Source: Malania oleifera (lineage: Eukaryota; Streptophyta; Magnoliopsida; Santalales; Ximeniaceae). From it: DNA of 64,000 bases. Positions within the stretch are counted from its first letter, which is position 1; each line of letters starts with the position of its first letter. Below are positions 35,160 through 49,000 of this stretch, piece by piece. The stretch lies in the NCBI RefSeq assembly GCF_029873635.1, contig NC_080427.1, positions 74,927,348 to 74,991,347 of the forward strand, written 5' to 3'. Both the position numbers and the translations under genes were made by a program. Below the pieces are notes generated by a model, which saw only the letters and a list, made by a program, of their open reading frames with translations, made no database searches and was not told the DNA's origin.

Positions 35160-38100
35160 GTAATTCTCTTCATTGATTCTCTTGTTTTTGTTTGCACACT
35201 ATGATGGTTATATTCCTATATATTTTAATTTTTACATACGTTTGGACTTTTAAGCTCTATTTCTGGCAAAATATCTTCTGTTTGACTGCTGAGAAAACTG
35301 ATGAATAAAATATTTTTGCCTTCGCTGTCTAAAAAACAAAATGCTGCAACTGAATTGGCCAAATGGCTTGCAATTTTCTCAGATTTTTAAATGATGGAAA
35401 AGTTAGAATTCAAAATTATGTTCTTTGCCCTTTATTTTTTGGCCACTAATCAAGGTATTCTAGCCATACCTTGCTGCAATAGAAACAAGGGATTTGAGTT
35501 ATATATGTTTGTTTCCACACCAAAAATGAAACTTTTATGTGCTTGGACGTGCATATTTCCAAGGCCAAAAGGAATCACCCTGGCCTAGATTTGCCTAAAG
35601 TCTCAAAGAGTCATACTTGTGTGGTAGCAAGACTACCCCAAATCCAGCCCAACTGTACTCAAATTCATCCAAGGATACAGTCAAATGTCTGATCCAGTGC
35701 TCAAGTCTCACAAATCAAAAGCCCTTGATCCAATTAACATCATCACTGAGGAATCTAAACTCAAACAGTAAGGGAGTTAAACTCGAAAAAAAAAAAAAAC
35801 TCACATTCCATCTATATTGAGGTTAATTCTCATCTCCACAACACAAACCTTGTGTTAAGAGTATCCATTACTTACCACCCACTAGCTAGAACTAAGGGAA
35901 CTGACACCATACACTACTCGAGTAAGACGCACGAAGGATTAACACTCCTCAATAGTCCAGTTGTATCAAGGATGACACTACCCAATAGTATAGCCGATGC
36001 AATGAAGGAGGAACATCCAAGCCTTCGGATTGAGAGTACTGCACGACCTCATTCTCAAATGGATCGTCCGTGGGGCTCCCAACCTCACATGGAAGCCTAG
36101 GGCACCCCTTGAGGATGTCAAGAGTTTGTCCTTGAGCGCTCCTTAGAGTGCTCACTTAGTATCCAATAGGATACCAAGGGAGGTAGGCAGCTCACCTGGT
36201 GTTCCCTGCAAAAATAATGTCCTTGAAGCATTCTTATGCACATACGACTAACCACCAGGGATCTAATGATCATACATCTTAAATTCAAAAACTCCACCAT
36301 AAGTACCATCTGGATCAACCACAAAGTCATAATGACATACCAAAACCATCCCCGTGACATCTTCATAGATGATTCCTTGTTAACCAAAGTTCCCTCCAAG
36401 TAAAAAATCATACACCAAAACCATATGTCATGGTTGCAAGACTCTAAGGCCATGACACTTTGGTTAATGATGTCTAATGGGCAACCTAGAATATGATGGA
36501 TCAACTAGTCCAATAAAAATCTAGTTATGATTATAGTGTGATTCTTTAATGTACTCATAGGGTGCTAATGTGATTATTCTTTTTCTACAAAATAGGTGGC
36601 AAGTTTCAAAAAACAATAATACAATTAGGTGCTTAAGCTTTACTTTTCTAGTTAGAGATCAGCATCTTGGGGCTAAGGTGAGATCCACTTAAGGACTTAG
36701 TGGCTTAGTAAATATATAATGCATTCCTTACCTAGCATGCCAGGATAAATGCATTATAATAAGGAAGTAATATTCATAAAGTGGATTCAAAGAATAAAAC
36801 AAAGGGATGATTAAACTTTGGAATTTAGGTTGAGATAGTGGCTGTTAATGGGTTAATACAAAATAATTAGCTTCTTGGGTTAGCTAAATTTGCAAGCCCA
36901 ACTCAAGCCTCACGATAGGAATCTTTGACTTTAAATTTTTGAGCTGAGGTCAGGTTGTTTCAGATCTGATATTCATTCCTCCGACAAGAAAATTTAAATT
37001 ATTTATGATATAATGCAATTTATGCATTGATAAAACTTACACATGTTTCTTATATCTTCTATTACATTACACTTAGTAAGCCATTGGAAAAACAATGTGA
37101 ACAACGCCATTTTTAATGATTTGCCCTTAGTATCGAAACTACGCATATGTTGGAGTGTTTTATCCCACTGGACATGGTCAATGCCAACCTTGGGCAAAAA
37201 GGAGGGTTGCATTAGGTAGTTGACAGCTAGGATGAGCTCCCTTAGGTTTTCATGATATGGATCCTTACCTATTACTAGCTAGGGTGCTCCCCTACAGATG
37301 ACAAATTTGTACTGTTAGCATTGCATATTGCAAAAAATAGGCAAGGGTACGCTTGATCCTCGCATTGAACTGGTCCCAAGATGAGGTACCTGTTAAAGCT
37401 TGATATACATGCTAGCTCACAACCTCATAGCTTAAGCTTTTAGGTAAAATGGTAACCTAACATGGTATCAAAGCTGGTTACCAGCAGGTCTTGCTTCTAA
37501 TCTTGTTGCTTGCATTTATTGTGTGGTGTTTAAAAGATTATACGTGTTCCCTATCATGGGTGTTGTTTATGTGTGTTTATCTCTCCATGTGCTGTTGGGC
37601 TGTACGTGCGAGGGAGTGTTAAAGCTTGATATTCATTGTTGGCCAACAATCTAACAGCTTAAGCTTTTAGGTAAAGTGATAATCTAACATGATCAAATAT
37701 GCAAGCATTCCCACCTATTGTGGATGTGGATGGATACAAAAGTTAATAGAGGAGAGTAGAGTTTGGTTAACAACTTGGAATATTAGGACCTTCCCATTAA
37801 AAGGTATGAACATAGTTGACAATACGATTAGAAGAAAAAAATTAACATAATTTCCTTCAAGAAACTAAATGAGTGGAGGAAAATTCTAGAGAAATTTAAA
37901 ATATAGGGTTTAACTTGGAAAGAGAAACATAAGAATAGAGTAGGTGTCATTGTTGAGAAAGACTTAAAGATTGTGTAGTAGATGTTAAAATAGTGTGTGA
38001 TGGAACTTTAAAGCTTGAGATGGTTTTTGGGCAAAAGGCAATAAATGTCAAATAGGCTTACTTAAAAATTTAAAAATATAATTCTAGGAAGATATGGATA

Positions 38101-38315
38101 ATATTAGACATGGGCTAGTGGAGGCTGGGAATTTTTATAGGAGAAAATTTAATTTGTTGCATAGGAAAGGTAGTAAAAGTTATGAGAGGTGCCATGAACA
38201 AGTGAAATATAATTTGATTGGCAAAATGTTAAAGAACAGGGGTTAGAGAAAGTAGCATAGAAGAAGAAAAAAAGGAGACAAAGGTGTGTCATCTAGACCA
38301 GCTCTACTATTGAAT

Positions 38316-38347
<32 letters not shown>

Positions 38348-39958
38348 GACATTGAAAAAAAAAAAGAAATTGAACATTATACTAAATTAATACTATTCTA
38401 ATACACTCTTGAGGGTGCATAAACACCACTCTACCGTACCTGGTATAAGCAGCAAAGAAAGAAGATCTAAATATGGTCTTTATGAACCTAGCTGGAGCTT
38501 TTTGTATTTTGCTTCAGCGTTGAACGTTGCAGCTGCAGTTTATTTCTTACTACACCAATTGATAAGATACTGCCACAAACGTATAGTGCCCAGTACTAGA
38601 CCTTTGATCTTCAACTAAACTTGTCCAATTAACATCAGAACACCCCATGGTGCAGCTATACACCAATTCTTTACCATGAGAGCATTTGAGGTGCTGAAGG
38701 ATCCTACGTACATCATAGGGCTTTTTTCTTCATAGACTGACTAACCACCCCCACAGCAAAGGATATGTCTGGTTCAGTGACAATCAAATAAATAGTTTTA
38801 CAGTGAACTTCCTTGACTGATCCTAGTCTTTAATATTTGGTCCATCATAGAATAATTTCCAATTCAGGGTCATGGGAGCATGAACTGGTTTAACTTAACA
38901 TTCTGGTCTCATCTAGCGATTCTAAAGTGTATTTCTGCTATGATACGCTTGATCCTTCGCAAATCCTGACAACCTCTATACAAAGGAAATAATGAAAGCT
39001 GACCAGCTCCTTGATTTGAAGCTGCCACCGCTTTTTACAAGTGCAATTCCCTGAGATCCATGCCAGCCATAACTTTTTTTGTAGAAAAAGAAAATTATAT
39101 TAATGGGAAAAGAATTTACAAGAGGGAGAATGAGATATCTCCCAAAGAAAATCTGGAACAAACCAGAAAAAAACAACTACAACATAGAGAAAAAAAGAAA
39201 AACTGAACCAGTCAGCACATTCCTCCAATCTCTTTGAATCTCCTGGAACCTATTTCCTCTGAAAAAACCAAATCCAAACATACCACAGTGATGCTAAAAA
39301 CTGGATCTTATCCCAGTCCAGCTCCCAAATTAATTTTTTCCCAGAGAATATCCGTGCATTACGTTCCATCCATATCCCTCATAAAACTGCAAATAGACTA
39401 CACCTGCACAAGGCTGCCCTATCCTTCCTTCTGCCAAAACCTGTAAAAGAAATGGCTAGTTAGTTTTCCACCAGTACAGGGCATACTCAACTCTCCCCCA
39501 TAAATACCAAATAGCTTATACCAAATTATCAACATAAACTACTAGAGGCACCATTCCTGTCTCCTTCTTCTTGATGAACATAGAATTATTAGAATAGCAC
39601 ATTATAAATCCAAAATTAGAAACTAAATAGCTATTTTTATCATCATAAAATTAATAGCATAAATATGAAGCTTCCAATAATTCCCTCATTGAACTTAAAC
39701 GTAGTAGGAACATAATAATGAAGTAATTTAAAGTTCTATTTGTAATTTTAGTTTAAATTTGAATTGGTCTAGCAAAGGAAATAAGAATTGTGGGAAGTGC
39801 TATAGAAACTGATTTCCTAGTTCAAGCCTTGATCTGCTTTTCTTAAACAAAATCCAATGGTAATAGATGATTGTGGGAAAATAATGTTGAAGAAGAAACA
39901 TGTAGGGATTCAACTATAAGCTTTCCAATCCAACTCTTGCATAATATCTCTCTCTCTT

Positions 39959-40010
<52 letters not shown>

Positions 40011-43000
40011 CTCACAATTAAGTTAAAGTGATGACTTCTTCTCCCTCGTGTGAGTATGGGAACAGGAAGGTAAGGGAAACTTGAATTTGAGGGGGTGGGG
40101 TAAGGTAAGTAAGTGGAATCTTGGGGAAGGGTTAGATAGCAAGCCATTGCTTAGACCCACACAATTTTACCCTTATTATTATTACTAATACTTATGTTTT
40201 TATTTGATTGGTCCAAGACCTATGGACTCAATGATAATAATAATTTACCTTGCATCTTAACTGTAGTACAAATATTATGCTGTTGTTGTTCTTGTGGTTG
40301 TAGTTGCTATTGTTATTGTTGTTTTTATAGTTATTATTATTTACATAAAAATTTGAGCATCTACAGGTATTATTTATTTGACTCATGCGTTATGCTGCCT
40401 GTATTCCACATCCATGCAATGTCATGAAAGGAAATGCAAAAGTTTCTTGAGCCCAAATTCATTTTTCTTCAAGATGTCTGTTATATCCTTAGTTTTAGGA
40501 CAAAGATGTTTTAATTTCCTATCATAGTAGGTGTACATGAAGGGTCTGCTTTGAATCCTTTCTTTTTCGCTTTAGTTATGGGCAAACTTACAAGGTATAT
40601 CCAAAATGAGTTTCTATGTTATTTGCGGATGAATTCTTTTGATGGATGAAAATAACAATGGAGTAGATTCCAAGTGAGAATTATTGTTTAAAGCTTTAGA
40701 TAGGTCTCAAGACACATAGAAACAAGAAAGAATACATGAAATGTGGTTTTGGTAATTGTTGGTGGTTATTGGAGAGAATATCAAACTTGATGGTCAAGAA
40801 ATTCTCAATTTGGTACCTTGGATCTATTATGCAAGCTGAAGAAGAAATTAAGAATATTTGATTGTAGAAATAAGAGGGAATTTTTGTGGAATTGGAAGAA
40901 GAGAGAAAACAATATATCAAAAAGGTAAAAAAATATAGCGGAAATGAGAATCTTAATATTGATCAACGGTATAACTCTAACCTGATGTTTGGTACATTGG
41001 AATGGAATGGATTGATGGTGGAAGGAAAAATCATTTGGCGTGTTGTGAACTTAGAAATGAAGGTGAGAAGAAGAAAAGAAGAAAGAAAGAGAAGAAGGAG
41101 GCAGCAGTTTCTTGGAGAGTTATGTTCAGCTCTAGGTCTGCCCTTTTATATATTAACAATAAAAAAGTTTGAAAGACAAAAGTACCCCTACTTACACCAC
41201 ATAATTACTTAGAAGGACTATCTCTTCTAAAACTCCTTCTCAGGCTGTAGGTGTATAAAAATCACCTAACCCCAGCTTGTTACAACCACTAGACATGGCA
41301 GGATTAGCCTTCATGAAACTTCGCCTAATTGATCCATAGATTTCATAATGGAGTCCTTGCAACCTTCTTCAACACAGTATCCCTCACAAAATGACAATCA
41401 ACTTCAATGTACTTTGTTTTCTCATGAAACACTGGGTTGTTAGCAATATAAATGGCAGCTTGATTGTCCCAAAACATATCTATGGTCTTCTTAACCAAGA
41501 ATCCCATCTTTGACACAAGAGACTTCTACCACATAAGCTCACTCACTGTATGAGCCATAGCTCGGAATTTTACTTCAGCATTTGATCTAGCTACAGTAGT
41601 TTGTTTCTTGCTACATTAGGTAACAAGATTAGCTCCGACAAATGTACAATAGCTAGTAGTAAACTTTCAATCATCAACTGAGCAAGCCTGATCTGCATTA
41701 CAATATCCCATGATCTCATAGTTTCTATTGAATATATATATCAAACCTCTATGAGGAGATCCTTTGAGATACCTTAGAATCCTACAAACAACATCCCAAT
41801 GTGGCCGTTTGGGATTTTCCATAAATTGACTCACCACCCCCACGACAAAGTTAGGTCTAGTAACAATCAGGTACATTAACTTGCCAACCAGCTGCCTATA
41901 TCAATGTTTGTCTTCAAAAGTCCAGTCCAACATCCCTAGACAACTTCACATTGGGATCCATAAGAGTATCAGTTGGTCTAATTCCCAATATAATTACCTC
42001 ACTTAGCAAGTCCAAGGTATATTTTCACTGAGATAGATTCAAACTTTGTTACACGGTACAATCTTAATAAAAGAAAGTAATGCAGAGTTCCCAAGTCTTC
42101 ATTTTTGAAATTTTTTCTAAACCACTGCTTGACATCCACATTCCCACTTTGGTCACTGCCAATTATGATGGCATCATCAACATAAACTACTAGAAGCACA
42201 ACACTTGTCTCATTTTTGGCGAATAAAGACTAGATGATCAAAATAGCACCGAATGAAACCAAATTTAGAAGTCACCGCACTAAATTTGTCAAACCAGGCT
42301 CGAGGAGACTACTTAAGACGATAAATGGCCTTATGCTACATGCATAATCACCGTCCTCCCCTTGAGCAACATACCCAGTTGATTGCTCCTTATAAGGGCT
42401 AATCAAAATTAACTGCCTATGAGATCAATACACGAACAAAATTTAGTCTAGCAATAGGAGAGAAGGTCTTAAAATAATCAATACCATATCCTTGAGTGTA
42501 CCCCTTGGCAAGCAATTGAGTCTTAAGCTATTTAGTAGAGCCATTAGGAAGATATTTGATGGTGTAGATCCAATGATTCCTGACCAACTCCTTACCAGGA
42601 GGAAGATCCACCAAATCCCATGTCCCTCAAGTGCTTAAGGCATCCATTTCTACATCCATTGCATGTTTCCACCTAGGGTTTGCAAGTGCTTCAACATGTG
42701 AAGAAGGGATAGAGACAGAGGTCATTGTCAAGGCAAAAGAATGCATAAGACTAGGAAGGTGTTGAGTTGAAACAAAATGAGCAATGAGATAAGCCATTAA
42801 TGATCGTAGAGTACATGTTCGAGTACCTTTGTAGTGTGCAATCGACAAATCCACATAACGTTGGGAGGGATCTGTAGAACTAGAAGTCGAAATAGTGGAG
42901 GGCAAAAGAGGTGGCTGCATAGTGGTAGCAATGTTTGTTCTTGCTTTCCGTTGCTTATCAACTCTTAATTGTTTCTTTGGGTCAATAAATGATGGATCCA

Positions 43001-46000
43001 AAGACGGATTAGAAGTTGGATCCAAAGACGGATTAGAAGTTTTCTTTAAAGGGATAAGGGTAAGGATTGGAGGATCAATGCATGAAGGGGGCCAAAATTC
43101 ATCGATGGATTAAAAATGTATTCATCCAATGAGGACCTAGGACTAGAGAAATAAGATTTGCCCTAAAAAAAGGTAAACATTTGCACTAACATATTTCCTA
43201 CGAGTGTAGGGATTATAACATCTATACAACAACAACAATAACAACAAAACCAAGCCTTAGTCCCACTAAGTGGGGTCGGCTATATGAATCCTTTTCCGCC
43301 AATTTATGCGATCATGGACCATTTCTTTTGATAGATTCAAAGATATTAAATCCTTACTCACTATCTCCTCCCAAGTTATTTTAGGTCTACCCCTCCCCCT
43401 TCTACTGCCCCCCACAGTAACTAAGTCACTCTTCCTCACAGGTGCACTATAAGGCCTACGTTGCAAGTGTCCATACCATCTGAGTCGTCCTTCCCTTATC
43501 TTATCTTCTATAGGAGTTACACCTAACTTACCACGAATATGTTCATTCCTTAATTTATCTTTCAATGTTATACCACTCATCCATCTAAGCATCCTCATCT
43601 CGGCAACTTTTACTTTTTGGATATTATGTTTTTTCGTCGCCCAACATTCTGATCCATATAGCATAGCTGGTCTTATAGCTGTCCTATAAAACTTCCCTTT
43701 CAATTTTAAGGGTATTCTACGATCACATAGAACACTTGAAGAACTTCTCCATTTTACCCAACCTGCTTTAACTCTATGCATTACATCATCTTCAATTTCT
43801 CCTTCAGCTTGCATAATAGATCCAAGGTATCGAAATCTACAAGTGCTATTTATTTCTTCATTATCAAGTTTAACTTTGTCTCCAATATTCCTCCTATCAT
43901 TACTAAAATTACATTTCATATATTCTGTTTTATTTCTACTTATCTTAAAGCCTCTAGATTCCAAAGCTTCTCTCCATAATTCTAACTCAGCCTCTACTCC
44001 ATTCCTAGTTTCGTCAATTAATACAATATCATCTGCAAACAACATACACCATGGAACCTCCTTTTGAATACTCTTAGTCAATTGGTCCATCACTAAAGCA
44101 AAAAGATAAGGACTCAAAGCAGATCCTTGATGTACACCTATGGTAATTGGAAATTCTCTAGTTTCTCCATCTATAGTCTTTACACTAGTCATTACTCCAT
44201 CGTACATATCCTTAATGACATCGGTATACCTACAACATACACCCTTTTTTTCTAAAACCCACCATAGAACTTCCCTAGGTATCCTATCATATGCTTTCTC
44301 AAGGTCAATAAATATCATATGCAAGTCCCTCTTCTTAAAAGATAAATAGCTTCTGTAGTAGATCTCCCAGGCATAAAACCAAATTGATTTTTTGAGATCT
44401 TCGTTTCTAACCTTAATCTTTGTTTAACTACTCTTTCCCATAGTTTCATCGTATGACTCATAAGTTTAATTCCACGATAGTTATTACAATTTTGAATATC
44501 TCCTTTATTTTTGTATATAGGTATTAAAGTGCTTTTCCTCCATTCATCTGGCATTTTCTTAGTTTTTACAATTGTATTAAATAAATTAGTTAACCATATA
44601 ATTCCATTATCACCCAAGCATTTCCAAACTTCAATTGGGATGTTATCTGGTCTCATAGCTTTCCCCTTTTTCATCTTTTTTAGTGCAAACTTAACTTCGT
44701 TAACTCTAATATTTCGAATAAATCTTATATTTTTAGTCTTTTCCTCATTTGACAATTCTAAATTTAAGCCTTCTATTTGGTTTTCGTTAAACAACTTACT
44801 AAAGTAACTTCGCCATCTTTCTTTAATATCTTCGTCCTTAACCAAGACAATATCATCGTCACTTTTTATACATTTTACATTTCCTAAGTCCTTGTTCTTC
44901 CTTTCTCTAGCTTTAGCAAGTTTAAATATATCTCTTTCCCCTTCTTTTGTACCTAATCTATCATACAAACTATTAAATGATCTATATTTAGCTTCACTAA
45001 CGGCCCTTTTTGCATCTTTTCTTGCCTCCTTATATTTTTCAAAGTTATTGCTGTTTCTACATTTTTGCCACGTTTTATACCAAATTCTTTTTGTCTTTAT
45101 GATTTTTTGTACATCTCTATCCCACCACCAACTTTCTTTGCTATTTGAGAATCTTCCCCTTGATTCGCCTATAATCTCTTTTGCTATCTTTTTAATAGAG
45201 CTAGCTAATCTATTCCAAAGAGTATTTGAATCTATCCCATCCTCTAAGGTCCAATCCCCATCTTTGATCATTTTATCTTTAAATTTTATTATATTTTCTC
45301 CTTTTAGGTTCCACCATCTAGTTCTCCTACACTGGTTTATTTTATCCTTTTTCTTCCATTTTTAATGCATATATCTAACACTAAGACTTTATGTTGTGTG
45401 GTTAGACTTTCACCTGGAATAACTTTACAATCCTTGCATGATACACGATCTACCCTCCTAGTTAAAAAAAAATCTATTTGACTTCTATTTTGTCTACTTT
45501 TAAAGGTCATTAAGTGTTCTTCTCTCTTCTTAAAGCAAGTATTCATTATACTAAAATCATATGACATAGCAAAGTCTAAGATCATCTCCCCAGACTCATT
45601 TTTGTCTCCATATCCATATCCTCTATGTATCCTTTCATAATTTTTAATATCTCTTTCAACGTGTCCATTCAGATCTCCTCCTATAAATATTTTCTCAGTC
45701 CCTGGTATGCCTTGTATAATACTATCCATATCTTCCCAAAATTGTCTCTTAAGATTTTCTGCTAAGCCAACTTGAGGAGCATAAGCACTAATGATATTTA
45801 TTATCTCTTGTCTTAATACCATTTTGATTTTTATAATTCTATCCCTTACTTTATCCACAACGCTATCTTTTAAGTTTTTTTCTATAATAATGCCTACTCC
45901 ATTCTTATGTTTTTCTTTTCTAGTGTACCAAAGTTTAAAACTTGATTTATCGATTTCTCTAGCTTTCTCCCCCACCCACTTAGTTTCTTGAAGGCAAATT

Positions 46001-49000
46001 ATATTAATTCTTCTTCTAATCATTGTATCCACAATTTCCATGCTTTTACCCGTAAGTCTCCCTATATTCCAAGTTGCTAATCTAATCCTAGTTTCCTGAA
46101 CTAATGTCTTTACCTGCCCACGTCCAGAATGATGTACGAACCCTCGCATATTTGACACCGTACCCAAGAGCCGACATGGCGCGTCGCTTCGGGGCGACGA
46201 CCTAGCCCACTTTTCGCTACACTCGGGTGGTTCAAGTGCAACGCGTCGCTCGTAGGGGACGCACCTGCAAATATTCGGTTAGGATTCATATCATAGTGAT
46301 CTGACAAATTTTACGCTGGCTTTCAGCTACCTAACGCAACCCTCCTCCTTAACCCGGACTTGGGACCGGCTGTGTGTGAAAAAATTAGGACATTTAAGTG
46401 CATTACAGGTGGAGTTGGATTATAACATCTATATCCTTTCTAAATTCTTAAGTAACCAACAAAGGCACATTTAACAGCATGAGAAGAGAATTTTTCCTGA
46501 CTTGTATATGGAACATGAACAAAACATGTGCACACAAAGGCACGAGGCACAACAAAGAATATGCATGTTTTTGGATACACGATAGAAGGAAATTTGTTCC
46601 CCCTAGAACACTGGAGGGCATCCTATTAAGTAAAAAACAAGTTGTAAGAAGAGCATTGGTCTAAAGGATTTTAGGAACATGCATATGAAAGAGCAGAGAC
46701 CGTGCTATGTCAAGTATATGTTTATTTTTGTGGTCAACTACTCCATTTTGCAAAGGGGTATGCACACATGATGTTTGATGAGGCCAAGAAAAAAGTCTAA
46801 AGCTTATTTGAAAAAATTCAAGTGCATTATTAGATTGAAAAATTTGAATGCTAATTCCAACAACACAACAACGACAACAACAACAACAAGCCTCAAGTAC
46901 CACTAGGTGGGGTTGGCTACATGAATCCTTCTCCGCCAATTCACACAATCCAAAGCATTTTCCTCTATTAGATTAATGGCTATTAAATCCTTCCTTACTA
47001 CTTCATTCCAAGTTATTTTAGGCCTACCCCTCTTCATGCTAGAAACCATAGCTAACTTACTCCTCCTCATAGGTGCTCTATTATCGCCCCTTGCTTATAT
47101 TGTTTACAACTGGTGCTATGCCTAAATTATTGCGTATATGTTTGTCTGTTACTTTATATTTTAATGTTAAACCACTCATCCACCTTAACAAACGCATCTC
47201 AGCAACTTTTATTTTTTACATGTTGTTTCTTAGTTGCCCAGCATTCTGAGCCATAAAGCATAGATGGCCTTATAGCCGTTTTATAAAACGTTCCTTTTAA
47301 TTTTAAGGGTATTTTGCGATCACACAACACATATGATGCACTCCTCTATTTTACCCAACCTGTCTTAATTCTATGTACTACATCTTCTTCATTTTCCCCT
47401 TCACCTTGCATAATAGATTCAAGATATCTAAATCTATCAGTGCTATTAATATCTTGATTACCCAGTTTAATCTTATCTCTGTTGCTAACCCTTACCTTAT
47501 TGAAATTACATTTCAAATATTCTGTCTTATTCCTACTTATCCAAAACCCGTTAGACTCTAATGTGGCTCTCCAAAGTTCTAGTTTAGACTCCACTCTGCT
47601 CCTACTATCATCAATTAACACGATATCATTTGTAAACAACACACACCAAGGGATCTCATTTTGGACATTCCTAGTAATTTCATCAATTACTAAAGTAAAA
47701 AGATAAGGACTCAAAGTAGAACCTTGTTGTACACCTATTATGATTGGAAACTCTTTAGAATCTCCTCCTACAGTCCTTAACTCTAGTCACTACTCTATCA
47801 TACATATCCTTAATGACCTACGTATATCTATTGCAAACTCCCTTCTTTTCTAATACCCACCAAAATACTTCCCTAGGCACTCTATCATAAGCTTTCTCTA
47901 TATCAATAAAAACCATATGCAAGTCCTTCTTTTCCTTGAACTTTTCCATTAAGTTTCTTAAAAGATAATTAGCTTTTATTGTTGATCTCCTAGGCATAAA
48001 ACCAAATTGATTTTCTGAAATCTTCGTTTCTAATCTTATTCTATGTTCAATAATCCTTTTCCGTAATTTCATCGTATGACTCATAATCTTAATTCCACGA
48101 TAGTTATTACAGTTTTGAATATCGCCTTTGTGTTTATACAAAGGCACTAACGTACTTTTTCTCCATTCTTCTGGTATTTTCTTAGTTTTTATAACATTGT
48201 TGAATAGATTAGTTAGCCAAATAATTCCTTTATCCCCTAAACATTACCAAACTTCAATTGATATTTTATCTAGTCCTATAGATTTCCCACTTTTCATCTT
48301 TTTTAATTCCATATTAACTTTGAAGGCCCTAACTTTGTGAATAAATCTACTATTTTTAATCTTCTCTTCATTTGTCACTTCCAAGTTCAATATTTTATTT
48401 TGGTTTTCATTAAACTACTTATCAAAGTATCTTCGCCACCTCTCTTTTATGCCTTCATCTCTAAATAAGACATTATCATTCTCGCCCTTTACTAGCTTTA
48501 GCCAGTCTATAAATGTCTTTTTCTCCTTCTTTTGTATTTAGTTTAGTATATAAAGTGTTATAAGCTTTATGTTTAGCTTCATTGATAGTCTTTTTTTGCA
48601 TTTTTTCTTGCTCCTTTATACTTTCAAGATTTTCTATATTTCTACAATTTTTCCATATTTTGTGCCAATTTATTTTTGTCTTAACGGATCTTTGGACTTC
48701 TTCATCCCACCACCAACTTTCTTTACTACCCAAACATCTTCCTTTGGACTCACCTAAAACCTCTTTTGCTATCCTTACGATAGAATTTGCCATTTTATTC
48801 CAAATAGTATTGGCATCGACCTTATCCCCTATTGTCCAATCACACTCTTTGTTCATTTTATCTTTGAATTTTACTATATTATCTCCCTTCAAGTTCCACC
48901 ATCTAGTTCTTTTGTGTTGATTTATGCTACTCTTTCTCTTCCATATTTTAATATGCATATCTAATACTAAGAATCTATGCTGTGTAGCCAAACTTTCACC

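Larger units (their letters stand above)
37391..37689 (+). mobile_element. SMART/TRIM-like miniature LTR retrotransposon (299 bp)
   Basis: Terminal direct repeats of 72 bp (37391-37462) and 73 bp (37617-37689), both TGTTAAAGCTTGATAT...CTAACA and sharing GCTTAAGCTTTTAGGTAAA. The primer-binding site TGGTATCAAAGC abuts the first repeat (37463-37474). A purine tract, GCGAGGGAG, abuts the second (37608-37616). The internal region is 154 bp with no coding capacity. Length and layout fit the SMART group of very small plant LTR elements (total under about 300 bp). No clear 5-bp duplication is seen (GTACC versus TGATC). Confidence 0.85.

Noticed and set aside
34759..35163. Alternative ORF in another frame over exon 1
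   Set aside because: It does not splice in phase to GGDPLQRN. The chosen frame gives a serine-rich transit peptide and a continuous family-like junction.
39914..40147. Minus-strand ORF with RERERE repeats
   Set aside because: It is the translation of a (TC)n microsatellite.
43776..45991. Plus-strand ORFs opposite the LINE
   Set aside because: Antisense shadows; the minus strand carries ordered endonuclease and RT motifs.
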